From contig JANTQA010000063.1 in assembly GCA_027625915.1 (NCBI GenBank), positions 6,715,501-6,779,500 of the forward strand: a stretch of DNA of 64,000 bases, in the 5' to 3' direction. The notes beneath the pieces were generated by a model that saw nothing but the letters and a program-made list of their open reading frames with translations, was not told where the DNA came from and made no database searches. Below, piece after piece: positions 11,407-22,079 of this stretch; within the stretch, counting starts at the first letter, position 1, and the number at the start of each line of letters is the position of its first letter. Both the position numbers and the translations under genes were made by a program. This stretch comes from Anaeramoeba flamelloides (Eukaryota; Metamonada; Anaeramoebidae).

Positions 11407-13463
11407 TTAAGGGATTAGCGTCACCATAGATTTCTCTATAATCAAAGTATGTTGTAATTGGGTGTAAATGGTATTAGTGCACCATGGCTTGAATATCTCA
11501 AAAAATCTATTATAAATCTTATTACTCAATAAATTATTACATTTTATACTAATGATCACAATTAAAAAATTTAATTTTGAAAAATTTTTTTTTAATTCCT
11601 TTTCCAAATCTAAAAATAAAAACCCAAAATACAGTATTCTGGTATTTAATAATTTAGATTTAGAACTTCCAAAAGTAACTATTTTTTAAATTTTTTAATT
11701 TCAAAGATTAACTCAATAATCATCAACATAAAAGTACAAAGACTGATTAGTTTTGTTTGCTTTTGATAAGTTTAATTATAGCATCAATATATTTCCATGA
11801 TTTGAGAAATAATTTGACCAAAAAACTTTGTTCGTTAATTATTTAATTTTTTAAAAAAAACGAATTTTTTAGTAACTAATATATAGTCTACGACAAAAAA
11901 AATTTCCCTCAAACCATCAATTATTTTTTTTGATCTGTCATTTTCAATGATTTTTTTTTGAAAAATTGTAACTATGATATTTGTCATTTTTATTTTTTAT
12001 TTTTTTTATTCAATATTCGACTTTCAATTACAATAAATTTATTTATAAAATGAACAAAACAAAAAAACCTCACTTGAAACAAAATAACAAATTCTGTTAA
12101 AATTGAAAGAAGGTATACCCATTAAAAAAACTAGCAAAAAACAATAATATTACAACAAAAACTATTCGAAACTGGGAGAAAAAATCCCTTCTAGGATCAC
12201 ATATTTGGAAAGAAGGTAGTGGTCTAAAAAGTTTGTTAAATAATGAACAACTCCAAAAACAGGAAGAAATATTCAATGAAAATCGTGAGAAAAGTTCAAT
12301 AAAATTGAAACCTTAGATCAAAAAAAAACTCAATGTATCTTTATCTATAAGAACTATACAAAGATATCGAAAAAATAATGATTATAATTGCGTTTAACCC
12401 ATCAAAATTCCAAAACTTTTGCAAAAAGATAAGGAAAAAAAAGATGCATTGTAGACTCCACTACATTTAGAACTGGAAAAGGGTGAATTTTGGCGAAGAA
12501 TCAAAAATAGAGTTATTTCGAAATACATCTTATGTTTATATCAAGAAAGGCGAGAAAAGACCCCCAAAAGAAATGGATAATAAAAGAATTTCAGTTATGA
12601 TTTGGGCTGGAATTTCTTGGAAGTAAAAAACTGAAATTTTTTTTTTCAAAAGATTTTTGCAAAAATTCAAAATCACTAATGAATTCAGAAATTTATACTC
12701 GAATACTTGAACAAGCATTACTTCCTTTTATTAAAAATAAATATGACTGCGATGATTTTGAATTTCTTCAGGACAATGCACCCATTCATAAATCAAAACT
12801 TTCAATGAATTGGTTCAAAGAAAATTCAATTAAATTAGTGTCTTTTCCCTACCAAATCACCCGATTTGAATCCAATTGAAAAGATATGGAATGATTTAAA
12901 AAAACATGATCGAAGAAGAATCTGCCGAAACCCAAGAAGAACTGAAAAATTCAATCAAAAAAAATTGGAAAAAAATTTCCACAAAAAAAATTAGAGCCCA
13001 GATTAAACACCTTGACAAAATCATTCCTAAAATCCTAGAAAATGGTGGGGAATTCAACATTTGAAACTTGTTTCGAAAATGATACGACTTTGAAAATTAA
13101 AAATACAAATTGAAAATTTTCAACATATTATGTATGTTTTTGTATTGATAACGTTTGTGAGAAATTTTTTTTGTCGTAGACTATATATTTCGACATAAAT
13201 TTAAGAAATATATTTTATGACTTTGTAGCCTGAATATTGATAACTCAACCTTAAAATTTATGGCGAAATGCAGATTTTATTCTGAATTCTAGGGTTTTTT
13301 TACTAATACATAGATCATTTTTAATTGATGAGGATCAACAAATATTACTACTTTGCAATCGATTTTTTAGAGACATTTGAACCATGTAACACTTATGTAG
13401 TTCGGTTCCAATAACAACATACTTTGTTCATAGGCTTCTCCTTGGTAGACGCTAATCCCTTAA
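11407..13463. mobile_element. TTAA element family D, copy 1, carrying a Tc1 insert
   Basis: Left end TTAAGGGATTAGCGTC and right end GACGCTAATCCCTTAA are perfect inverted repeats flanked by TTAA, continuing as a weaker inverted match for about 250 bases. Related, less complete copies occur near 31120-31500, 38250-38420, 41840-42000 and 50130-50400. The Tc1-like element at 11879-13188 sits inside. Without that insert the element is about 750 bases and non-coding. It starts with GGG and ends with CCC, the opposite polarity to classical piggyBac (CCC..GGG). Confidence 0.75.
11879..13188 (+). mobile_element. Tc1/mariner transposon, decayed, full length
   Basis: Terminal inverted repeats of about 27 bases: left ATATATAGTCTACGAC then AAAAAAAATTT, and the exact complement at 13162-13188, with TA at both ends. 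The size (about 1.3 kb) is right for the superfamily. Translated pieces in several frames give an N-terminal helix-turn-helix remnant, VSLSIRTIQRYRKNN (about 12330), and the catalytic block QDNAPIHKSK (about 12772) followed by DLNPIEKIWNDLKK (about 12865), which supply the second Asp and the final Glu of the DDE triad. A C-terminal HLDKIIPKILENGGEFNI ends near 13062. Several frame changes and stops separate these blocks, so it is not active. Confidence 0.85.
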
Positions 13464-14167
13464 AATAGTAATGAAAATTTGGATAGTTTTTATATTTCAG
13501 TTTGAAATCAATTGTCTAGAAAGGATATGATAATATTTTAAAGAAATTTTGAATTGATATACCAGAAATACACACCTCTTATACCAAGTGAATTCTCACA
13601 TGATCCAAATTTTTCAAAAAATCTTTAAAAAGAATATCTATTCTGAGCAAAAACGACAAGAATAGTACAATCCATACAAATACTTTCTAGACTTTTTCGA
13701 ACTTTCAGACTAACAGTCTGTAAGGTTTCAGTCTCTGATATTCTTTCATATTGTTTCAAATTTCAAATACTTGGTACAAACTTTTGTAAGCCAAAAAAAG
13801 GGATAAAAATAATAATTAACAAAATATATCATTTTGAATTTCAATTAAAATTTTTGAGAGTTATCTTAAAGAAAAATATTTTTTAACTTTCAATAACCTG
13901 AAACTCTTTTTATGAAAACTGAAAGGTGGAAATTTATTAAAATTTATTGTTTTTAAAAGTTTGGCTTATAAAAACTTTTATTAAAAGTTTTTGAATTTTG
14001 ATCTTGTAATTCCTTTCAAAATTTTGGTCCAATTTTAAAAGAAAATAACAAAAGTGTTGCTAAGTAAAAAAAGTGACTACAATTTTTGTTCTATTCTTGT
14101 CCTGAAAGTTTTACTGAAAAATCATTTTTTTGTTTTTTATATTCTATTTAATTTTAATTTCAATTTA
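13464..14167. other. 5' flank of the RhoGAP gene
   Basis: Contains whatever promoter serves the gene starting at 14168. A frame upstream of that ATG is open but Phe-rich and lacks another ATG, so it is taken as leader. No repeat end recognised. Confidence 0.4.
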
Positions 14168-17100
14168 ATGAGCATTACAAAGTCTTCAACTAAAATTATA
14201 CTACAAATAGTCATTCCAAATTTTCAAAGAAAAGAATCAAAAGAATTTGAACCAACTGAAAAAATAAAAAATGTTCTGCTTTGGCTCTGTAAAAAATTTA
14301 ATATTCTTGATATTAACAAGTATGGTCTTTATTGTTCAAGGAGAAATGGATTTTGGTTGGATCCTGAAGAAAATATACTTTCTTATGAGCTTTGGAATTC
14401 TGTAAAAATAGTTTTTTTTCTTTCTTTCTTTTTTTTATTTTTTTTCTCATAACCTTTGTTTCTTTTTTTTTTTTTTAAATTGAAAAAACAACTTTGAACA
14501 AAACTTACTAAACACAAACTTTGAATTTGTTTCGTTTCCGATTTTAACCAAATTTCTAATATGAAAATCACAAAAGCCAAGGATCGAATTTAAAAAAAAA
14601 AGAACTCTACAAATCAAAGTTGATTACAAAGGAGAAGTTTCTACCATTCCTGTTGATGAAAATTTGCCTATTAAAAACGTACTTCCAACCATTTTAAGAA
14701 AGTTTCATTTGGACGAAACACTGAATTACGAAATAAATCCAAAATGCTGTAAGTAAAAAAGAAAAAAATTTAACAAAATATACTCTTTTCTTTCTTCTTT
14801 TGTACTTTTTTCTTAAAAAAATTTATTTTTATTTCGATCTTTTTTTCTTGAAAACAATCAGTTTTTATGCAAAAAATAAAGAACAAATGCCAGGTAACTT
14901 GAATTGAAACAAAATTAAAAACCAACAATTAAAAAAAAAAAACAAAAAAAAAAAAACAAAAATGACACCCAACAATTTAAGAACAAAGAATAATAACCCT
15001 GAAAATTTCTTTTCAGTGGTATGCAAAAATGAATTCATTGATTCACTTTACTAAAATAAACAAACAACACAAAATTAATTTCAAATACTGTCATTTTCCA
15101 ATTAATAAAGGAATAATTTTTATTTCAATTCTAAAATCGTTGTTCTTCACAATTTAGTAAAAAAAAAACAAAAAGATCTTTACAAATAAATTAAAAACAA
15201 AAATACTATGGCACTAATTCGACTCTTATTTATTGTACACTTCAGAAAAAAATAAAATTTTTTTTCCAATTCTAATGGTGTTTAAAGAATAAATGGGAAA
15301 AAATTTTCACTTCTTTTTCCTTTTTTTCTTCAACAAAAAGAAAATTTTAAGAGAAATAGTTTCAAAGTTGTGCCTCTATTTAAATGATTTTTATTTATTT
15401 GGTATTGGGTAAACTAAGAACCCCAAATGAAACTCAGGTTTCTGAATAGAAAAAAAGATTAATCAGCTGAAATTTTATCCCATTTAAAATTCAAATACCT
15501 TTAATTAATTTTTCCAAAATCATGAAACATTTAAAATTTTATCATTAAAAAATCGTGAAAATAATTTCGAAATTAAGGGAATAGTGACTGCCCATGGATT
15601 CACTCAATACCCAAGGGGTGACTTACCACCAAAAAGGATCTTGTTAAATTGCACTTCTTTTGATTGAATAAATTCAAATAACAAAAAAAAAAAAATTCAT
15701 AAGATCTCAAATTCAAAAATTGCAATTTTAAAAAACAATTTCACATTACCCTTATTGAAATAATTCAAACTAATAATAAAAAAAATACACAGGATACAGG
15801 ATGGCAAAAAATTCAACTAAAAAAAAAAAAAGTTTCAAAGAATTCTCAATTTCAGAAAATCAAAATTTAAAAAAAAAATTGATCTTTATATCATATTTCC
15901 CAAGGCTTCCATTTCTCCAATTTGAAACAAATTGCTCTCTATAAGTTTGAAATCAATTTAATTCAATTTAATCTAATTTGTGATTATTTTGTAACCCTCT
16001 GTATTTGACAAATCAAGGATTTATAAAATTCTTGAGATAAAAATAATCCATTTCAAAAAGATTAAAAAAAAAAAAATATTCGAGATCTCAAAAAGCGCCA
16101 AAGAGAGACACTTCAGAACTGATGCAATTGTATTCAAAATTATAATTCAAAAGTATTTAAATTGAAAATTCAGTTATATCTCTTTAGCGCTTTTTTCTAA
16201 AAATGTACTAGTTTTTCATTGTTGATTTTTAGAGATTGATCGTAAATCGCATGCTTATTTCTTTTTTCTTTTTAATAGGTACTCAATAAAAATTTGTAAA
16301 AAATTTTTTTTCTAATTTCATAAAATTATTTTTTATTGTAATGACTCAACATTTAAGGTTTACAATCCCTGAAATTTGAAAAAAGATTATCTCGTGTAGG
16401 GAGTAGTGACTTGTTAATTTGGTTCTTTGCTGATCGATCTTGTTCTTGGTATGGGTTTTAATAGTGGCTCAAAATGGCAATTTTTGACAATTTATTTTTT
16501 TTATTTCCGAAATCAGAATTGAAAAGTGTAAGATTAATAGGCTGGAACTTAAATTATAAAAAAATGTGGTTTGTGTGTTGTTAATTGAAATTTATAATTT
16601 TGATTTTTTTATTTCCGAAATACGAATTGAAGAGTTTAAGATTAATATATTGGTAAGCTATAAAATAAATTTTGATTTTTGGGTTTTAGAAGAAAATTAT
16701 CATTTACTTTTTTGTCAATTAACTAAACGAAAAAAATTTTTTTTAAAAGCACCAAATAAAACCAAATCTAATTATAAATTTCAATTAACAACACACAAAC
16801 CACATTTTTTTATAATTTAAGTTCCAGCCTATTAATCTTACACTTTTCAATTCTGATTTCGGAAATAAAAAAAATAAATTGTCAAAAATTGCCATTTTGA
16901 ACCACTATTAAAACCCATACCAAGAACAAGATCGATCAGCAAAGAACCAAATTAACAAGTCACTACTCCCTACACGAGATAATCTTTTTTCAAATTTCAG
17001 GGATTGTAAACCTTAAACAAAAGTTTTAATCAAAAAAGAAAGCAAATAAATGATTTAATTTCAACATTTTCAACTTGAGAATAAGCAATCAAATTGCAAT

Positions 17101-20100
17101 TAAATTTTTACAATAGATTTGTTCTCAAATTAAATTCATTTTTCAATTTTCATTCATTTAATAAAATAAATTTGAAGAATTATTATGATAGTTTAAGAAC
17201 CACGTTTACATCCTGAAGGGTGTTTAGTTATTGTGTTATTTTACATCCATTTCTCAGAAAGAATTTTCATTATGAAGAAATTGGACAAAACAAATTACTA
17301 ATTATGAAAGTTTCAAATTTAAAGAAACAAAAAAAAAAAAAAAATTGTCAAATAGTTTTTTGATGATAAATTTTTAAAAAAAAAAAAATTTAAAGAATTT
17401 TCAACTACAAGTTCAAATTTGAAAACATTTCAAACTTGTAAAAGTAACTAAAAACAATATTTATAACAGCTTGGGAATTTTTTTTATGTTAATCGATTTA
17501 AAATAGAAATTACTGAAATTGTAAAATCAAATTTTGGTATGGATCTAAGAAAGGTTAAAATTGTGAAAATTGTTTAGATTTATGAAAATTTCGCTTTTTT
17601 TTCAAAAAGAAATTCTCAGTGGGTAAATTTAATTGATATCATCTAGAACTCTTTCAAGAGATGTTTTTTATCAACAATTTCTCCGTTTTCACCTGAAAAC
17701 GTTGTCCTTAAGGGATTAATTCTTCAAATGAGTATAATTCCAATCATATAATCAATAAAATTGATCTAAAAATTAGTTTGTCTTTAAACAAAAGAATCTT
17801 AAAATTCTATTATCTTCACATCTCTTCGATCATGTTATTTAAACCCCAACCATTATAATTTTTTTTTTTATAAATTTTGAAAATTAAATATTTTTTCCTA
17901 TTTGGAGATTGATATTAAACGAAAAAGCCAAGCAAAACCAAAAAGAATTCAGAAAATTACCTTAAGGTAAATATAATTAAGCTATATCGATTTTTTTTTT
18001 TGTAACGAATTAATTTAAAATATGTTACTTTTCAATTTTAGAAATTATTTTTTCAATAGCAAAGTTTAAATTGAATTTTAATAACAAAATCTTTCAATAG
18101 ATTCTATTTTTGGTGTTGCTCTGTAATATAATTGATAAAAATTAACTTTTCAAAAGGAAATCAGTGAGAATTCAAAGTTCAAATTTTAGGTCTTCGAAAA
18201 TAAAATCACAAAATGGAAATATCTAAGATCTTTATTTTTTTTGATTTCTTCTCAAATTTATCTGAATCTTCTAAATATTCAAAATCAAAAAGAATTTTTT
18301 GGTAATTTTAATTAGTGTTTTAAGGAAATTCAACAAAACCCCTTCATAAATTAACCTGAATTTCGAAATTTAAATTTGAAAAAGAATGAAGATTAACAAA
18401 ACTTTTTCTTTAAAAAAGTTTGGACAAGTAAGAAAAGAAGAAAAAAAAAATCTTTTAAAACAAAAAATATTCATTGTCATTCTTTTAAAAAATTTGTTTA
18501 CCAGGACAAACCAAACTCCAAACCATTAAAAAACAAAGATCTTTAAAGCTCTTCACCCAAAACTTTAAAAGAATCAAAATATTTTCCATTACTTTTTGAA
18601 ATAACAAAACATAAAAATCACAGAAATCACAGAAATCACAGAAATATGAATCTGAAATTATCATAACTTTTTGATTTTTTATTTCTCAGGGGCCAATTCA
18701 GTCACTTTGGTGTTTTACTAATTCTAAATTAGTGATACAGGGTGTCTTGAAAAAAATGTAAGCTTTGAAATTATTTTAAACTAGAAGATTTTTATATTTT
18801 GAAATCGGTTTTCATTGTACGAGTTTTAATAGGGATAAAATAATCCTTTTTCATACTTGATAAAAATACATTTTTTAACCAAAAATACTTCTTTATTGCT
18901 CTAAAGAAAATCAATGCCAGTTTTATTTTGAAGATCAAGAAGATTTGATTTAAATGAATAGTCAAAATCTTGGTTCTAATAAAAAAAAATGATAGAACTA
19001 AAAAAATTGAATTTAAAATTCAGCCTTTTTTCACAAATACATTTCCCCAAATATTGAATAAAAAGAATATAAATAGTTTAAAAATCAATAATTAAATAAA
19101 AAACAATTGGTATTTTTGTTACTTTTAGATAACTGAAGTAACAAGTATTAAAATTATAATTTTAACTTTTGAAAAAAAACAGAAATAATTTCATGAACTA
19201 AATTATTTTTAATATAGTTTTTATGACTTTCAGCAATTGTAAATTCTCAACTTATTGTTAATTCTGAAAACGATAATATTAAAACTAACATATTTATTAA
19301 ATTCTGAGAAAAAAAATTAAAATTTAATTTCAAAATTCCTTCTTTAAAAATTAAACAAAAAATGCAAAATAAATTGCAATGATAAAATAAAACAAAACTC
19401 AAAAAACATAATATTTTCTTTTTTATATTAATTAATTTTGATTATTTTTAAATAAATCTCTTTTTGAATAGTTATTCTTGACAAAGAATGGTCATTTATA
19501 CAGCAAGAATATCATTTCGATTTTAATGAAACAATTTTTTATTTACAGCATAGCTCTTATCAAGATCAATTTAATAAAAAAAAAATTCAGCCAATTTTTG
19601 GAAGATCACTTTATGATGCAACAAACCGTTCTAATGATAATAATTATTTAGAAATCCCTTCGATTATTACTACCATAATAAACTTTATTGAAAAAGATGG
19701 TAATAATATTACTTTTTTTTTTTTTTTTTTTTATAAAATTTATATCCCCTCTTCACTTTAAATTTTTTAATTTTATTAAATATTCATTACAATCAAATAA
19801 TTTAAAGTAATTTATCTTATCTTTTTTTTTTTTTTTTTATTGATGAAGAAGTGTAAATTACACTCTAAGTGCACTTATACTCAAATTTCCTCTCAAAGAT
19901 AATATAAGCCTAAAATGATAGATTTCACGATTATTAATTAATGAAAAAACATTTTAAAATATCACAACTTAGAATTATTTCATTAAAGATTTAATTTCTT
20001 TAATTTATTTTGAAAAATTAATCTATCATTTTCATAGGAAGGATATTTCCATAAAAAATGATTAATATTTTCTATTATATCCTTCTTGTTCATATTTTAA

Positions 20101-21483
20101 ACATAAATGACAAAATTTATTTGAGTTTTTATTTATTACATAGTAGTATCTATTTAAGCAATTAGTAAATGTTCTGAATTTTAGAATTGTTGAACTTGAT
20201 GGATAACTTTAATATTTTTGATTAATTTATCTTATCTTTAAATGAAAATGTTCGATTTTCATAAATTAAAAAAAATTACTCGCAAAAAATTTTTTTATTC
20301 AATTTTCCATTTATTTTAGATTTAATACCAAAACAAATTTCTCATTTTACCTTTTGATTTATTATTGTTTTATTTTTATTTCCAATTTTTTTTTTTTTGA
20401 AATTATATTTTCATGATTATTCATATTTATTTTAATTTTTCCTCTAATAGCATTGAAAGTGCCAAAAATTTATCAACAACCAGGAATACCAAATAATATT
20501 GCACAATTAAAAAATATATTTAATAGATTTGAAAAAGTTAACTTGAAAACATTAAAGAAGTATCCACATGATATAACAAATTTATTAAAAATTTATTTAT
20601 GTGAATTATCTGAGCCTATAATTTCTTTACCCATTTATCAATCTCTTTGTGAAATAATGAAACTAACGAATACATCACAAAAAATGAACCAGTTAAAGCA
20701 AAAACTCCAAGAATTAGATCAATTAAAATTTAAAGTTGCCTCAGTTTTATTCCAACATTTGTTTAATGTAGCATTACAACATGAAAAAAACCAAATGAAT
20801 ATTGAAGATTTGGCAAGATCAATGGGGTTATTTTTTGTTAAAATTAAACAACGATCTTTTAAAACTTCACATAATATTGAATTGTGGTCATTGCTAATTC
20901 AAGAATACAAATACTTTTTTTTTGAGAAACAGAATATTGTTTCAACCATACAGGCCAAAGTGCTGCACGATTTCGAACCCACCGGGAAAGATGATTTGCG
21001 CGTAGTTAAAGATGAAATTATAGAAATAATTGAGAAGGGTGATGAAGGTAAATATTAATCTTGTTTATTTCAATAATACATATTTTAATATTCTTTTTGG
21101 ATTTTTTTTTTTCTTCAATTTTTTATACAAATATATATTTATGTGTGTATGTATGCCTACATATGTATTATATATGCACTATAGCTTGGTGGACAGCAAA
21201 AAATGAAAAGGGTGAAACTGGATTGGTTCCTTATAACTATGTACAAATAATAACTGAAGAACAAACACAAAAAAAAGGAAAATTTTCCTCTCAATTAGAT
21301 GAAATGAGAAAAACTTTTCTTGAACGTTGTTCAACTAGAAAAAATTTGCAAACAAAATATTTAATACAACAAGAAAAATATGACTCAATTCAACTCAAAT
21401 TACAACAAGAATCATCTAAAATTAATAATATGAAACAAATAATTAAAAAAAAATATGGTGAAAATATTTTTGATGAATTTTAA
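14168..21483 (+). CDS. Talin-head-like / RhoGAP / SH3 protein, five exons
   Basis: Proposed exons are 14168-14401, 14577-14748, 19472-19699, 20451-21047 and 21185-21483. All borders are GT..AG, phases agree throughout, and the product is 509 residues. Residues 4-80 and 83-161 are two ubiquitin-like modules. KYGLYCSRRNGFWLDPEENI and RIEFKKKRTLQIKV recall talin F0/F1 (GIWLE..L.YY.L.N..EYRKK). Residues about 177-370 are a RhoGAP fold (NLLKIYLCELSEPII). Residues 380-431 are an SH3 domain (ALYDFE-like VLHDFEPTGKDDLRV, then WW and GLVPYNYV). A charged coiled-coil tail follows. Such proteins normally stimulate GTP hydrolysis by Rho/Rac at membranes or adhesions. Here the arginine-finger position reads IYQQPG (Q220) and the usual second Arg is C262 (K258 is kept), so it may bind Rho without acting as a GAP. 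The alternative is two separate genes split at the 4.7 kb intron. Matching phase and the continuing second Ubl argue against that. Confidence 0.75.
15573..16356. mobile_element. TTAA element family B, copy 1
   Basis: Begins TTAAGGGAATAGTGAC and ends ATGACTCAACATTTAA. Aligns along its length with 60041-60714 and in part with 47330-47819. Carries the family's internal hairpin (about 16089-16197) with AAAAAGCGCCAAAGAG facing CTCTTTAGCGCTTTTTT. Non-coding. Its right TTAA is shared with the adjoining foldback element. Confidence 0.7.
16353..17016. mobile_element. Long foldback element family A, copy 1
   Basis: Two arms of about 250 bases (16357-16607 and 16762-17012) are nearly perfect inverted copies around a unique centre of roughly 150 bases. 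Ends read TTAAGGTTTACAATCCC and GGGATTGTAAACCTTAA, with TTAA on both sides. A second copy is at 35602-36162. The 84-codon frame inside (16566-16820) is a by-product of the palindrome and has no recognised motif. The high arm identity points to recent arrival or gene-conversion upkeep. Confidence 0.85.
19820..20240 (-). mobile_element. LINE 3' end, 5'-truncated, antisense in intron 3
   Basis: Read on the minus strand, this stretch matches the 3' end of the LINE at 22080-24000: ATTCAGAACATTTAC, the ACTATGTAATAAATAAAAAC block and the final TTTACACTTCTTCATCAATA are shared, followed by a poly-A run (the poly-T at about 19822-19840 on the plus strand). It lies wholly inside the intron between RhoGAP exons 3 and 4. 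The C-terminal zinc-knuckle coding region is recognisable but decayed. Confidence 0.8.
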
Positions 21484-22079
21484 TCTTTATTCTAATTTTA
21501 AAAATAAATCAAATAATTAATCTTATGGTTTGTTTTTTAAATTGTGTTCATTCTCTTGATTACACTTTATTTTCTTTTTAAATAAAATTCATTTCAAAAA
21601 TTGTATCTCAACCCAAATAATAAATTGATTATATCCATATCTATATCTATATCTATATATATTCTCTTGTATTCAAGAACAACTAATGATTAAATCTTTT
21701 CAATTAATTAATTTTTAAATCATTCTAAATCATATAAAAACCTGATATTAAAAAATAAAAAAAAATAAAACCAAAAACTAAAAAAAATGAGTAATAATTT
21801 TTGAAATTAGCATTACTGATTTTTTATTACTGAACTTTCACTTAAAAAAATGTTAAAAATAAGTTTTTTGTAATAATAATCATTTTAAAAGAAATTACTT
21901 AGTCTCAATTTTTTTAGTATTTATTTTTACTCTCGAAGATCTTTTTTTTTTTAACATGATCTTTTTAAAAAAAAAAAAAAAGAAAAAGGAAAAGAAAAAG
22001 AAAAAGTAAAAAAAAAAGAAAAAAAAAAAGCAAAATTTTAAGAAAAATTTTAACAAAAAAAAAGAAAAACAAGTGAAAA
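21484..22079. other. Spacer with simple repeats
   Basis: 3' flank of the RhoGAP gene. A (TATATC)n tract lies at about 21630-21661, and an A-rich GAAAAAG tract at 21968-22035 immediately precedes recognisable LINE sequence and may belong to its 5' part. Nothing else is seen. Confidence 0.4.

Larger units (their letters stand above)
14749..19471 (+). other. 4.7 kb transposon-filled intron 2
   Basis: Donor GTAAGT at 14749 and acceptor AATAG at 19467-19471, with phase 1 on both sides. It holds family B copy 1 and the foldback element A copy 1, joined at one TTAA. About 17017-19471 and 14749-15572 show no clear element, apart from an ATCACAGAA microsatellite at 18615-18645, also seen at 41590. 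No competing gene is visible on either strand. Confidence 0.65.

Noticed and set aside
16566-16820. 84-codon frame inside the foldback element
   Set aside because: Starts and ends within the inverted arms; composition is that of the repeat; no match to any transposase block I know.
18600-18660. ATCACAGAA repeats as a CRISPR-like array
   Set aside because: Immediate tandem microsatellite without spacers, in a eukaryotic intron.
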